A stretch of 64,000 bases of DNA from Torreya grandis (GCA_037957365.1 JARHVA010001190.1:2307001-2371000); one strand, 5' to 3'; shown: positions 48,768 to 60,480, numbered from the stretch's first letter. The notes: generated by a model not told the origin, from the sequence alone. A program made the numbers and translations.

Positions 48768-49671
48768 TGTCAGGGAAGTCCAAGAACAAACACACCTCTG
48801 TTCTGATTCCTCTTGTTGGATCTTGCTCCTCATAAAGAGCACAGTATGATTACCAAATATAAGCAATTATAAATGCGGAAATAACCAGAAACACAAATAG
48901 CTAGAATTCACCAATAGCACAGAATATGAGAGACAATACACTATCTTGTATTAACACTTTACAGAAAAGAATACAACAAAGAGCCGCCACACTCTTTCAC
49001 CTTACAGAGGTTTGCCACACCTCAAGTGTACAGTAATTCTTCTCACACAACACTCTCCTACACAAAAAATGGTCCCAACAACCAACTCACAAACAGAATT
49101 GGTGTTCACCTCTCCAACTAGTCAGTAATAACCCTGCCAGTTCACCAAGCACTCAATAGTACTTCAAGTTGATCTCCCATGAACCTGCAACCTGCAATTC
49201 AACAGACCATACTCACACATGTAGATCTCCTATGAGCTTGCAACAACCTGTGACTCAATGATCTTACAATGGAAGCAACTTGCTTGCCTTCCTTTCTATC
49301 TCATGCCTTAATTACAATACATGCCAATGGGTCTATAAATAGATCCCTAACTCAAACACTAACTTAGACTCTTAATTTAGACAATTATCCTCGCAACCAA
49401 AGACTCTAACTGGCCTTTACATGCAAACACTTCGTTCACTTAACTAACTGTCCGTGTAACGAGCAGTTCTGGAACACACAGGCGACCGACGTCAGTCCCT
49501 GCTAGTCTGGTTCTGCCGACGTCGGCTGACTCCCTGCCATCGCCGGTGGCCTTCTGCACTGGTCACGACCGACGTCGGTCCTGATGCCGACGCCGGTGCT
49601 CCTAGATCTCAGCAACCTTCCTGTTCCACTTGTTTGCAAAGAGTTGAAGCTTTTAGCTCCACAACTCAACA
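48768..49671 (-). repeat. 3' LTR of copia element 1
   Basis: Plus strand TGTCAGGGAAG to ACTCAACA. Contains ACCGACGTCGGT-type palindromes at 49484-49600 and a TATA-like TCTATTTATAGA (minus strand) near 49331-49346. Confidence 0.95.
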
Positions 49672-49684
49672 ATCTCCCACTTGG
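49672..49684 (-). promoter_or_regulatory. Polypurine tract of copia element 1
   Basis: Minus strand AAGTGGGAGAT just before the LTR start TGTTGAG. It is the usual copia form. Confidence 0.85.
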
Positions 49685-49789
49685 AGATAAACAGCTGTAA
49701 CCTGTACATGTACCTGTACTCCGTCTAGTTTGTTCCCTTGGCTTTGTATCCCTCCTCAAGATCACTCTTGAAGACCAACCACCACAAAC

Positions 49790-50047
49790 CTGTAGTGCAA
49801 AACCTGTCATCCAAATCACCTGCCACATCCACATCTACAAACCATGTAGAAAATAACCTGAACCTGCATAGCATGTGCACCTGCTGCTAGTCCCTATAAG
49901 AATCCACTGAACTGTCCTCCAATGGTTCTCTCCCAGATTGGCTCCAACTTGTGACAACTCCCACTGCTTGGAAAACTCAGGTTTAGTACATACCATGCAC
50001 TCAACCTCATTATGTAAATCAGGACACCTGTTTATAGAACTGTCCAA
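49790..50047 (-). pseudogene. RNase H-region remnant of copia element 1
   Basis: MVCTKPEFSKQ and HWRTVQWIL (50047-49835) match the copia stretch that precedes RNase H. FVDVDVAGDLDDRFCTTG (near 49835-49790) matches the first RNase H block. The frame changes between them and the rest of RNase H is missing. Confidence 0.65.
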
Positions 50048-50689
50048 CCATCGGCGTGCTAACCGGTTTCACACAATCATCCTGAAACAAAGTCAACAAA
50101 TGACCTACCATGTCTCTAGAACACACTCATGCCAAAGAATCTTGCTGCTCTCAGATTCTCCATGACAAACACCTGAACTAGCTTTACCTTTAGTTCAGCA
50201 ATACTTGTATATGTAACCCTGCAACAAGCACATCATACAGAAATAGGATAGTGTAGCTAATACTATCCAACCTGGTAAAGAGAAACACAATGATCAAACC
50301 TCCATTGCCCTGCAGCTAATACAAGACCATATACCCTGATCTTCCATCTCACGTATCCATTTCCGCTCTTCTTTATCCTGAACATCCATTCGTCTCTCAG
50401 TGCTTACTTCCAGCTGGCCACTCTACCCAAAACACCTGTTTGGTTCTCCTCCAAGGAATCACATCCTCATCCATGCCTAGCTCCCACTGTTTCCTGGATC
50501 TACCTATTTTGCTTCTTCAACAACTTCCTGGTCCTATGCCATAAGTGAGCAACAAGTAGTTTAAAGAAGGGAAATGACGAATTTAAGAACTTACTTACAC
50601 CTTCAGTCCTCCATATGGGCGCTTGAGACTCCATGACAGCTTGCTGTCCACCCAAAATTTGTCTCAGTAACTGATGCCAGTCACATCTC

Positions 50690-50870
50690 AGTCTGCAGAC
50701 GACCGAAGTCAGTTTCCTGCGACTGTCACCTTGCCGACGTCGGTTTCCCCTGGCCGACGCCGGTCAATATCTGCCCTGAGTCACCGACGTCGGTTTGCAC
50801 ATAGCCGACGTCAGTCCCTGTCTGGACGCCGACGCCGATTTTCCTACCGACGTCGGTCTCTGTGTTTTTC
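50690..50870. repeat. Array of ACCGACGTCGGT-type palindromes in copia element 1
   Basis: About eight copies or near-copies of the CCGACGTCGGT word within 180 bp, separated by unlike spacers of about 10-25 bp. They lie where integrase and reverse transcriptase would be in a complete element. The same word occurs in the LTRs. Confidence 0.85.
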
Positions 50871-51569
50871 TTATGAGACCTGACTTTTTCTCGCGAGCTC
50901 TTTTTCGATCAAATCCTTGTCCAAATCACCCTTGCTCTGCTCAGAATTCTTCTGCATCTGGTGCTGAACTCTGTCCGTCATCTTTTCCTTGAAAACCAAG
51001 GCTTTTCTATTCTTGTCACTAACATCAGATTCCTCAAGAAACGTTACCTTTTTCTTCTGCATACAGAAACCACGATCCATACCTTCCAAATCTGAAAGCA
51101 TATCCTTTGACTCAAGAACAAGCATCTCCTTCTTGTCTATGTGACCAAGCCTATCAAGCCACATCTCTGAATCTACAGCTGAAGTAGAAAACCCAGAAAG
51201 AGAATAAGTAGTACAAGTAGATAGATAAAGCGTACCTACTTTCTTACCTCTAGCTACAACAAGTGTACCCTTGGTAACCTTCCAAGAGTCTGCTGTGAGA
51301 GTTACTGTGCAACCCTCATCACCCAAACTTCTAACAGAAATCAAATTCTGCTCCAGAACTGGGACGTGCATGACCTCTTTTAACACCTATGTGTTACCTG
51401 TCTGCAGTTTCAGCTTCACTTTCCCTTTGCCAACAATCTGACAAGGCTTACCATACCCGACATAAATTTCTCCAAAATCTCCCTGGACATACTCATGAAA
51501 AAATTCCCTATGTGGGGATGCATGAAAAGAAGCACCAGAATCTAAAACCCAAGATTCTACTTTATCCAA
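50871..51569 (-). pseudogene. Protease and GAG-pre-integrase region of copia element 1
   Basis: Protease starts SWVLDSGASFHAS with the DSGA active site intact. It is followed by LTEV-type Gag-Pol spacer sequence and by MWLDRLGHIDKKEM, the conserved GAG-pre-integrase core. A single in-frame TAG at 51387-51389 interrupts it. After DMLSDLEG the sequence turns into a K-, E- and D-rich tail that does not resemble integrase, marking the internal deletion. Confidence 0.85.
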
Positions 51570-51689
51570 AGAACATACCAGAGCATCTCGTGCAGCATAA
51601 TCTGCAACGTCTACTTCTTCTTCATGTTCTTCATGCTGATCTGTACCTAATCTGTAATCTCTCTTTAAGTGCCCTTACTTTCCACACTT

Positions 51690-52394
51690 CTAGCAGGTTA
51701 TTCTGCCATACCTGGACTTGGATCTTCTGCCTGTCTTGGACCTTGATCTCCCATGCTCTATCTTTTCTCTTTGCCTTCCTCTGCCTTCAACACTCAAAGC
51801 ATTTCCTGATGATTCACCTGTGTTATTCCTGCGTATCTCTTCATTCAAGATCACACTCACAACATCATCCACTTTTAAGACTTTTGAAGGAGACACAGTA
51901 TTAGAAACTGCCATTACCAAACCTTCCCAACTTTCAGGTAATGAACACAAGATTAAGAGAGCTCAAATTTCATCATCAAATATAATATTGACTGAACTTA
52001 ACTGGTTTACCAAACCATGGAAATCACTAAGATGGCTATGAACAGATCCACCTTCCAACATTTGCAAATTAAATAAACGCTTCATAAGAAATACCTTATT
52101 AGAAGCTGAGGGTTTTTCATATAAATTTGCCAAAGATTCCATCAACTCCACCGTTGTCTTACACTGTGATAAGCTGGAAATCACAGATGATGCAAGACTG
52201 AATCTAATAGATCCCAGAGCCTTTCGATCAAGAACCTCCCATTCTTCATCTTTCATATCCGAGGGTTTGCAAGTAACCCCTCCCAATGGTAAGTACAAAT
52301 CTTTTTGATACAGATAATCCTTAATCTGCATCCTCCATAATTGGTAGTTCTTGCCATTAAACTTTTCCATCCGTAGCTTATTGTCTTCTGTCAT
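51690..52394 (-). pseudogene. Gag of copia element 1
   Basis: Starts MTEDNKLRMEKFNGKNYQLW, the typical copia Gag N-terminus with F-x-G-x-N-Y-x-x-W. It continues with PSASNKVFLMKRLFNLQM and SLPESWEGLV, and ends in a basic R/S-rich stretch before a zinc knuckle near 51700-51660. One in-frame TGA (51963-51965), a TAG (51690-51692) and a TAA inside the knuckle break it, but no frameshift occurs from start to protease. Confidence 0.9.
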
Positions 52395-52486
52395 TGCTCA
52401 ACTCCCACTCAAACAGAAACCCTGTGAGTACCTGTAATCAAAACACACTAACCAGATCTAATCCAATCTGTTAGTATCCCAACCTG

Positions 52487-52498
52487 GCTCTGATACCA
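52487..52498 (-). promoter_or_regulatory. Primer-binding site of copia element 1
   Basis: TGGTATCAGAGC, two bases after the 5' LTR. Perfect initiator tRNA-Met complement. Confidence 0.92.
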
Positions 52499-52500
52499 CT

Positions 52501-53404
52501 TGTCAGGGAAGTCCAAGAACAAACACACCTCTGTTCTGATTCCTCTTGTTGGATCTTGCTCCTCAGAAAGAGCACAGTATGATTACCAAATATAAGCAAT
52601 TATAAATGCGGAAATAACCAGAAACACAAATAGCTAGAATTCACCAATAGCACAAAATATGAGAGACAATACACTATCTTGTATTAACACTTTACAAAAA
52701 AGAATACAACAAAGAGCCGCCACACTCTTTCACCTTACAGAGGTTTGCCACACCTCAAGTGTACAGTAATTCTTCTCACACAACACTCTCCTACACAAAA
52801 AACGGTCCCAACAACCAACTCACAAACAGAATTGGTGTTCACCTCTCCAACTAGTCAGTAATAACCCTGCCAGTTCACCAAGCACTCAATAGTACTTCAA
52901 GTTGATCTCCCATGAACCTGCAACGTGTAATTCAACAGACCATACTCACACATGTAGATCTCCTATGAGCTTGCAACAACCTACAACTCAATGATCTTAC
53001 AATGGAAGCAACTTGCTTGCCTTCCTTTCTATCTCATGCCTTAATTACAATACATGCCAATGGGTCTATAAATAGATCCCTAACTCAAACACTAACTTAG
53101 ACTCTTAATTTAGACAATTATCCTCGCAACCAAAGACTCTAACTGCCCTTTACATGTAAACACTTCGTTCACTTAACTAACTGTCCGTGTAACGAGCAGC
53201 TCTGGAACACACAGGCGACCTATGTCGGTCCCTGCTAGTCTGGTTCTGCCGACGTCGGCCGACTCCCTGCCGTTGTCGGTGGCCTTCTGCACTGGTCACG
53301 ACCGACGTCGGTCCTGATGCCGACGCCGGTGCTCCTGGATCTCAGTAACCTTCCTGTTCCACCTATTTGCAAAGAGTTGAAGCTTTTAGCTCCACAACTC
53401 AACA
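52501..53404 (-). repeat. 5' LTR of copia element 1
   Basis: 904 bp. Reading in sense direction: U3 from 53404, palindromes at about 53330-53210, TATA-like region near 53080-53063, then R/U5 to 52501. Confidence 0.95.
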
Positions 53405-53409
53405 AAGGT
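53405..53409. repeat. Target-site duplication of copia element 1, right copy
   Basis: AAGGT. Confidence 0.9.
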
Positions 53410-54237
53410 AATACTTCTTTAGGAAAAAGTATATTGCCTAATCTATGCCTGTTAGGAGGTAAATATATCATCATATGTTCAAGTAACATAAAAGGTATTG
53501 TATCTGTATTATCTTGGTTTGTTGTGATTTTTAGAATCTATTATGGAGTCTTACGAGAGACCTCCACATTATTTACATGATGTATCTACATTTGGCTCTT
53601 GTAAGGTTGATTTAATGTATTAAGCCAATAGGGATGCATGGAATAACAAGCATTTACATGTTCATCTACTTTTTTTTGCTTTTATCTTGATTTGGTTTTG
53701 TATCCTTTGTAGGTGAATTTAAATTATATGTATCGAGAACTATAAGTGTGAATTCGGTATTTGAAAGATGGTCAAGTGGATCAAAATTAAGTTTTTATAA
53801 TGTCTCATATGTCATATCACAGGATTAATCATCATCATCACTGTTATAGTAATCTAAAACATGGCCATCTTGTTATTCAATATTGACCAATAAAAGAAGC
53901 TCAATTGTTTGATTTTATTTTGGTTTTGGTATCATTGTTTCCTTTAGCAGGGGTTATTGCTTTTTATGGGCATATATGCATATTTTAATGTGTGGTGATT
54001 TATTTACATCTGGGGATAAAGGAGTCATTGTACTTAACTCACATATTTCAAAATTATGTATATTCTCAAGCATAATACATTATTTAGGAAACACCACTAT
54101 AGGAATGCCTTTTGTATTAGAATGTATCACTTTACAAAATTTGAAAGGTTTATCATCAATAGGCACTAAAATAATGTCCCATTATATATAAATTTTATTT
54201 ATTGATGTATTGTATATGGGACAACCTCCATTGTGTG
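53410..54237. other. Orphan sequence, right part
   Basis: Continuation of 48101-48762. It does not match the 5' region of element A, as it should if B reached element C intact. Forward frames at 53317-53580 and 53976-54191 are unassigned. Confidence 0.4.
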
Positions 54238-55564
54238 TGTTTAACCCTAAATTGGATCTTAGAATCCAATTTTAGGTAGATGGGGTCAAGAATATAGAAA
54301 TGACAATGCACAAGGGTGATGATCATATATATAGCAGGGCAATTGGGTGCTAAACGTAGATATAAACATGCACTAAATTTATTAACTGAGATAGACTAAA
54401 AAGAGTAAGTACAACTATGCTATGTATAATAATGAAAAATAAATAATATACTTAGCTTATTATGATGCTAATGTAGTTTTGGATTTGGCATAAGAGAAAA
54501 ATAGACTAGAAGAGGATTCTGGAATATTCATGAGATTATAGATTTGATGCTTCTAGAATTGTGAACACTAATATCAACCCAATATAGTTACATCAATGCT
54601 ACTATCTAATCTTGATACAAGTGTCTTATACAAAATACCTGCTAGAAAAGAATATGACCACCTGTATGCTTTTAGGTTTGACTTCACCTTCACTCCAATA
54701 CATTCAGACCTGGGTCATGGATTATCGCTCCTCATGAATTTAAAAAACCCTAGTTCTTCATCTCTATAGTGACCTTGGGGGAAAATGGATTAGTGGGCAT
54801 ACAGTGTTGAGTTGAACCCAAATAACCCTCTATCAATGAGCATTGACTACATATATATTAATTCAAGGAGGGCTTGAGACTGATATAGCTATCCCTTATG
54901 TGTTGGATTGTGTGTGAATCATGTAATATGTGTAAATCAAGTACAATAATGAGCTAGCTTATAACTTGACAAGTTGGGCTCTTGGGCTGCTCCTTAGTAC
55001 TTCAACCTTGTGTATGTGTTATTCTATATGACTAATATGAAAATAAGATAAAATATGAAAGTTTTGCTTTATTGAGTGCTTGATTGAATGCATTTGATAG
55101 GTTGCCTCAGTATTGCTAGGTTTTTTGGTAAAGAATGAATGAGGATTGATATGATATTTATATCAATCCCTTTGGAGAAGTGACTCACATTAAAGCACTT
55201 AGGTCGACTATTAGGATACATTTCATTTGAAAATTAAATGACTTTAGGGCACTAGACACTTGTGTCAGGTCAAGACACTAGTGTCGATGCTAGACATTAG
55301 TGTCTAGGGAGCATGAAAGTAGGTAAAGACTTAAAACTTGTAGAGGTGGAAGATAAAAAGGTTTTAAGCATTTTGGGTAAGATAAAAGGTTTGGGTCATC
55401 AACATAAGACTAGTTAAACTAAGAGATAGGCCAAGGGGCACAAGTTAGAGCATATTTGAGACTTTAGAAAGTGATAAAGGTTTAGAACTGAGACGAATAA
55501 CCAAGGTCTAAGTTTGCTACTGTACAAGACTGAGGTGATATATAATTTAGAAATAGTGTCTACA
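54238..55564 (-). mobile_element. 3' LTR of element C (Tat-like)
   Basis: 1327 bp, TGTTTAACCC to GTGTCTACA, homologous to the A and B LTRs. Dense GACACTAGTGTC words lie at 55248-55310. Followed by a clean polypurine tract, so it is the 3' LTR of a minus-strand element whose 5' end is beyond the window. Confidence 0.88.
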
Positions 55565-55576
55565 TTTCCCCCTTTA
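55565..55576 (-). promoter_or_regulatory. Polypurine tract of element C
   Basis: Minus strand AAAGGGGGAAA before TGTAGAC. Confidence 0.88.
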
Positions 55577-55795
55577 ATCTAGTAATGAAATTATTAGTTT
55601 AAAGGAAAGGAATGCATACATGGGTGTATTTAACACAGTTTACCTTTGCTTGAGTCCAACTTGAGTGATTTACTAGTGACTAACCTGTAACCAAGAGCTT
55701 GTTAAAGTACATTTGTGTATTGATGTAACCGACTTGATTATTTGCAAGTTAATTTGAAAGATGTATCATTATAAAGATATGAAATTGAGACTATG

Positions 55796-55796
<1 letters not shown>

Positions 55797-55855
<59 letters not shown>
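55797..55855. repeat. (TA)n microsatellite
   Basis: About 29 uninterrupted TA units within element C; absent from the equivalent places of A and B. The 72-codon frame across it is an artefact. Confidence 0.97.
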
Positions 55856-55857
<2 letters not shown>

Positions 55858-56389
55858 AAAGTGCATATATCTAAGGAGATAGAGAGAGATTGGAAGGCAC
55901 ATGCCCCCAACCTTGGAAAAAGGTGAGTTGCCACTCGGTCATTGAGATTAGCTAAATCATTCAACTCAATCATACTTGTAACATGATAAACATGAATGAA
56001 CAAGGTCAACCCATACTATCAAATTGATAAAGATGGATGATATAATCAAGTTTAACCTAAACACTTGGCAAGATTGAATGATTAATCACCTCAACCATAC
56101 CCAAAGTGAACAATTATTGCATTAGATTGGTAAAATACAGTCTATAACAATACATCCTAGATACTAGTGTATAAAAAAACATCCTAGTGGGTGATGAAAA
56201 TACCTACGATTGTTTTGAAATCTGAAACTGGTTTGGATTTTGAAACATTAGGTGCACATTCCATGGTATATGCACCTTAGATATGTCTCATGTTGAAAAT
56301 ACGTATAATAAAAGTATCAATGTATAAAATTCTACCATAACTATGAATCAAAATCATACAATTATGTGCTTTGGCCAATTTAGAAACTA

Positions 56390-56700
56390 TGTAAGTGTGG
56401 AAAACATGATTCCAAAGCATTACCCCATTATATATGGAGAAATCCAAAAACTATAATAGGTACCAATGTGGAGGACATCTTTCTATAACATTCCCCCACT
56501 ATAGTTTGGAGATGTTGAATAATGAATAATTGTGGATACTATGCTTCCAATGTATACCCCGACTGAATTTAAAATTGTGAACATGTGGAAGAATGCCTAT
56601 ATGACATTCCCCCACTAAATCTTAAAACTGATTCCAAATGTGGAGAACATATCTTTATGACATGCTCCTACTGATATCCCCCTATTTGAGGTGAGGGAAA
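56390..56700 (-). repeat. Tandem repeat in the 3' region of element C
   Basis: Four to five imperfect units with tgtggaRRacat, then acattcccccact. Equivalent to the arrays in A and B. Confidence 0.7.
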
Positions 56701-58227
56701 TAGAAACTGGTAGTTACCTCACCTCAAAAAGATAATACAACTATATAATCTGTGAATGTAACCATATAACATATAAAAGGACATGTCTAGGTAGATATAT
56801 CATTGAATCACATAGAATAATGTGATCACATAAAGGCCTAAGATGTATGATAAGTATCATGACAATGCCTAGATAGTAATAGTACAAATGCAACAAGTAA
56901 ATCAAACACACACACACAAGCACTCAAAATCAAGTGAAAAGGCAATGGTTCAAGGAGACCATAAACAAGGGGCATGTTCAAATGCCACACAATCTAAGGG
57001 ACTTGAATTAGTCAAATATCCATAAAAGCAATGATGACATATTCAAATGTCCATTCAACAAATAATGACATATTTAAATGTCTAAGAGAGCATGCATAGG
57101 CATAGCAGATGCAAACAAAATAACATATTCAAATGATCAAACAAAAAAGATAGTAGTAAGGTAATACACTCAAGGAAGTACATAAGGGAAAGCATAAGCA
57201 ACCAACATAAACATGCCATAGTAGCCTATGTATCAAATGTGTTAGCAAAAAACATCAAGTGCATAGTATATCAAGTACCTTGTATAAGATATAATCATGT
57301 ATAAAGGCATGTGTAAATACATATAGGAGATCAAAACATGATAATGTAGAGTGACCATATAATGATATAACTTATCAGTATCATGATCATAGAGACAGAT
57401 GCCCCTAATGTCCATATGACATGAGTAGAGGAAAGACCCAACATTCAAAATATAAATAAATCATGTATATGTATATGACTGTATCACACTCAAGTAGAAG
57501 TGTGACACACATGTGTATTCCAATGTAACTGACATGCCATCCATTAACATGAAACTAACACATCGATTCCAAGGAGCTAATAGAACATGTTGGTGGCCAA
57601 AATGTTTGTGGAGTTTTGAATGTTTTTGATTTTTTGGTATTTTTAGAATATGATAGGGAAAGGATATCCTATGATCCCATCCAAAGGGTGATCATAGATA
57701 TCTCCCCACTATGAATTTGGTGTAATAATATGGTGACACTATCGAAGAACGTGTATAGGTGCAATTTTTGTCACTATAGTGTTTGTGATACTCTACGTAT
57801 GTAAAATAAGACTATGTTATCATGAAGGAATAATATGAGTAATAAGAGTAGGGGTTAATGGAACCCATCCTTAAGTGCTTTATGGTCTCTTTGGAATATC
57901 AAAAATAAGAACATGTGTAGGTGCTCTAGACATCTAAACATAGTGGTAGTAGATGAAGATCCTGAGGAATCCATTGTATGTCTCTAATGTAATGGTCTCT
58001 CAAGTACTAATCTCATAGTAAAGAGTATTGCTTGTTGCTTACCCTTTTGTGGTAGATTAACCTTAGTAGGTTTGGTAGTTAGCTACCCGGGTATATTCTT
58101 TTCTTATTTAGTACGATGCTAATATCATATTCTAGAAACTATAATTACTCAATTGGCATGAATGTATTTAACACATCCATACACTGTAGAAGGTAATGCT
58201 CAAAGTGTATGGATCCAAGGTATTCCC

Positions 58228-58232
58228 AATAA
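58228..58232. repeat. Target-site duplication of copia element 2, left copy
   Basis: AATAA, repeated at 62325-62329. Confidence 0.85.
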
Positions 58233-59211
58233 TGTCAGGATCCTACTCCACCAATAAGAGTATATATGATTACCTCTTGTATTAGCAACTAAACACGGAA
58301 TTTAACCAAAATGATAAGTAACTAGAAATATGAATCAACACAGGATATGAGAGATAATACACAACTATATTAATAATCACTCAGAAGAAAATACAATAAA
58401 GAAGATGCCACTTCTTCTTCCACCTCTAAGGTTTGCCACACCTCAAGGACTTCTTCCCTCTCTCTCTTACGGTCCCAACACACAACTCAAATACAGAGTT
58501 GGTGTTCACCTCCACCAGTCAGTAACAACGCTGCCAGTACACCAAGTACACAACCATACTCCAAGTAGATCTCCCTTTCCTTGCTGCCACCTGTAAATCA
58601 ACAGACCTTACTCTGTAGATATCTCTACAACTTGAAGAACCCTTGTCCTTGCCTCACCAAGTCCTTATGATTCTTCAACCAGTACCCCAGTGGATCTTTT
58701 ACCAGAACTTGCACACCTACAACTCTCCAAGATCATACACACTCAACACCCCTTTGGAACTAGGAGGAACACACCATGCTCTCTTCTCTCTGAAGGAGCT
58801 AATTTCTGCTCTCTTACTCTCTAGAACACTTTTAAAATATAGCCCATGAGTCTATTATATAGATCTCATGCATACAATAATTAGACTTTATTAATTACAA
58901 TAATTAGACACGCAACTCCAAGACTATAATTAGCCTTTAACATGCAAATTGACAATTTAAAAATAGACCTGTCTAGAACCCGCATGCAAACTGCATGCAC
59001 ACACAGGTTGTTGATGTCAGCTCCTTCCTGACCAATGTCGGCCGACTCATAACCAACATCGGTTGCTTCTGCACTATAATATGACCGACATCGATTGATC
59101 AGACCGATGTCGGTTGCCCTGCAACTCGTTCTACAACTCAGCAATCCTTTGCAACCTCAGCAACCTCCTCCATGTCTACATCAGTGAAGCTTTTAGCTCC
59201 ACAACCTAACA
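58233..59211 (-). repeat. 3' LTR of copia element 2
   Basis: TGTCAGGATCC to ACCTAACA. Carries CpG-decayed versions of the palindrome (accaatgtcgg, ccaacatcgg, accgatgtcggt) at 59025-59125 and a TATATAA-type box (minus) near 58851-58862. Confidence 0.93.
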
Positions 59212-59224
59212 ATCTCCCACTTGG
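59212..59224 (-). promoter_or_regulatory. Polypurine tract of copia element 2
   Basis: Minus strand AAGTGGGAGAT, as in copia element 1. Confidence 0.85.
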
Positions 59225-59627
59225 AGATAAACAACTGCATTGTACCTATACCTATACACCGTCTAATTTGTTTCCTGGCTTGTATCCCTCTTCAAGCTCA
59301 AACCTGAAGACCAACCACCACATACCCTGTGGTGCACCTCCTGTCATCCAAGTACCCTGCCACATCCGAACCTACAACTCCATGTAGTGAAGACCTTGAC
59401 CCTGCATAACATGAATCCCTACTACTAGTCCCTCTCAGATACCTGAGAATCTACCTTCCTCGAATTGGATCCAAACTCTCTGACAACTCCCACTGCTTGG
59501 GAAAACTCAAGCCTACACTAGACCTTATGTGATTTCGAACACTGTTCTAAGCTCTACTTGAACTATCCAGCCATAGGTGTGCTTACCGATTCTGCATCCT
59601 ATGAATTGAACCCTGCCAACACCTTCT

Positions 59628-59819
59628 TCACATCAGCTCCCACTGGAGACAAAAAATCTCCATGTTTCTTATGCCAAAGAATTTTGCTACTCCCAAATTC
59701 TTCATGACATACCTCTGAACTAACCTTACCTTTAGCTCAAAAACTCCTTGCATGTACAAACCTACTCCAAGCATACCATCCACATACAGTAATAGGATAA
59801 TGTCACGACTATCATCCAC
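59628..59819 (-). pseudogene. Reverse-transcriptase remnant of copia element 2
   Basis: DIILLLYVDGMLGVG is the copia catalytic block, with G replacing the second aspartate of YVDD. MKNLGVAKFFGIRN further on is the next conserved block. Without that aspartate the enzyme would be dead even if expressed. Confidence 0.8.
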
Positions 59820-60249
59820 CCTGGTAAGAAAAACACAATAGTTACACTAACATTGACTAAAGCCCTGCTTTGTCATCCACCTGTCAACCCTGTACCATTA
59901 TCCTGTAGCTTCCTCAAGACCATATACCCTAGCCTTTCATCTCACGTATCCATCTACTCTCTTCTCTAACTTGGGAATCCATCCCTCTCAGTGCTTTCTT
60001 CCAGCTGACAACTCCACCAACAAACCCCTATTTAGTTCTTCTCCAAGGAATCACATTCCTCATCCATGCCAAGCTCCCACTGTTTCTAGATTCTACTTGC
60101 ATTGCCTCTTCACATCTTCCTGGTTCTTGACCATCAGTAAGCAACTAGTAAGAAGGTAAACAATGAATATGAGGTCCACTTACCATTTCAGTCCTCCATA
60201 TGGGCATTTGAGACTCCTTGATAGCTTGTTGTCCGCCTAACATTCATTC

Positions 60250-60480
60250 TAGTGACCGATCTCGGCCATCTCCCAATTTGCACCCGACCGACGTTGGTTC
60301 CCTGCGACTAACCCTATCTGTCGACGTCAGTTTCCTAACCAACATCGGTGTACCTTTTGCAGACATCGGTTCTTGTATGACCGACATCGGTTCTTGCTGC
60401 TCGACACCACTGACTCTGTTGATCTGCACATGACTGACATTGGTGCCTGTCTATTCGACGTCAGTTCCTCCTGATCGATG
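60250..60480. repeat. Decayed ACCGACGTCGGT-type palindrome array in copia element 2
   Basis: About nine degenerate copies (accgacgttggt, ccgacatcggt, tcgacgtcagt and similar) at the same internal place as in copia element 1. Most have lost a CpG to TpG or CpA. Confidence 0.75.

Larger units (their letters stand above)
48768..53404 (-). mobile_element. Copia element 1: young, internally deleted Ty1/copia retrotransposon
   Basis: Two LTRs of 904 bp each, differing at about two dozen positions by eye (near 97% identical), flank 2.83 kb, with a perfect AAGGT duplication. Primer site, polypurine tract and coding order put it on the minus strand. Gag, zinc knuckle, protease and GAG-pre-integrase are present in one frame. 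Integrase core and most reverse transcriptase are gone, and an RNase H trace remains near the 3' end. It is non-autonomous and needs outside enzymes to move. Confidence 0.95.
55577..58232 (-). mobile_element. Element C, 3' non-coding region and end of protease region
   Basis: Colinear with 28313-30720 of element A. Non-coding except at the right end, where the minus strand near 58220-58190 carries the IPWIHTL block. Interrupted at 58232 by copia element 2. Confidence 0.8.

Noticed and set aside
49502..49834. 110-codon minus ORF rich in R, G, T and S, and a similar one at 53235-53489
   Set aside because: It spans polypurine tract and LTR, and the repeated TDVG-like words are the translated ACCGACGTCGGT palindromes, not a protein.
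44781..55564. Elements B and C as the two LTRs of one large element
   Set aside because: Each LTR is followed on its right by the same 3' internal region, so both are 3' LTRs of separate elements, and the DNA left of C does not match the 5' region of element A.
55791..56009. 72-codon ORF ending in an IYIYIY run
   Set aside because: Translation of the (TA)n microsatellite.
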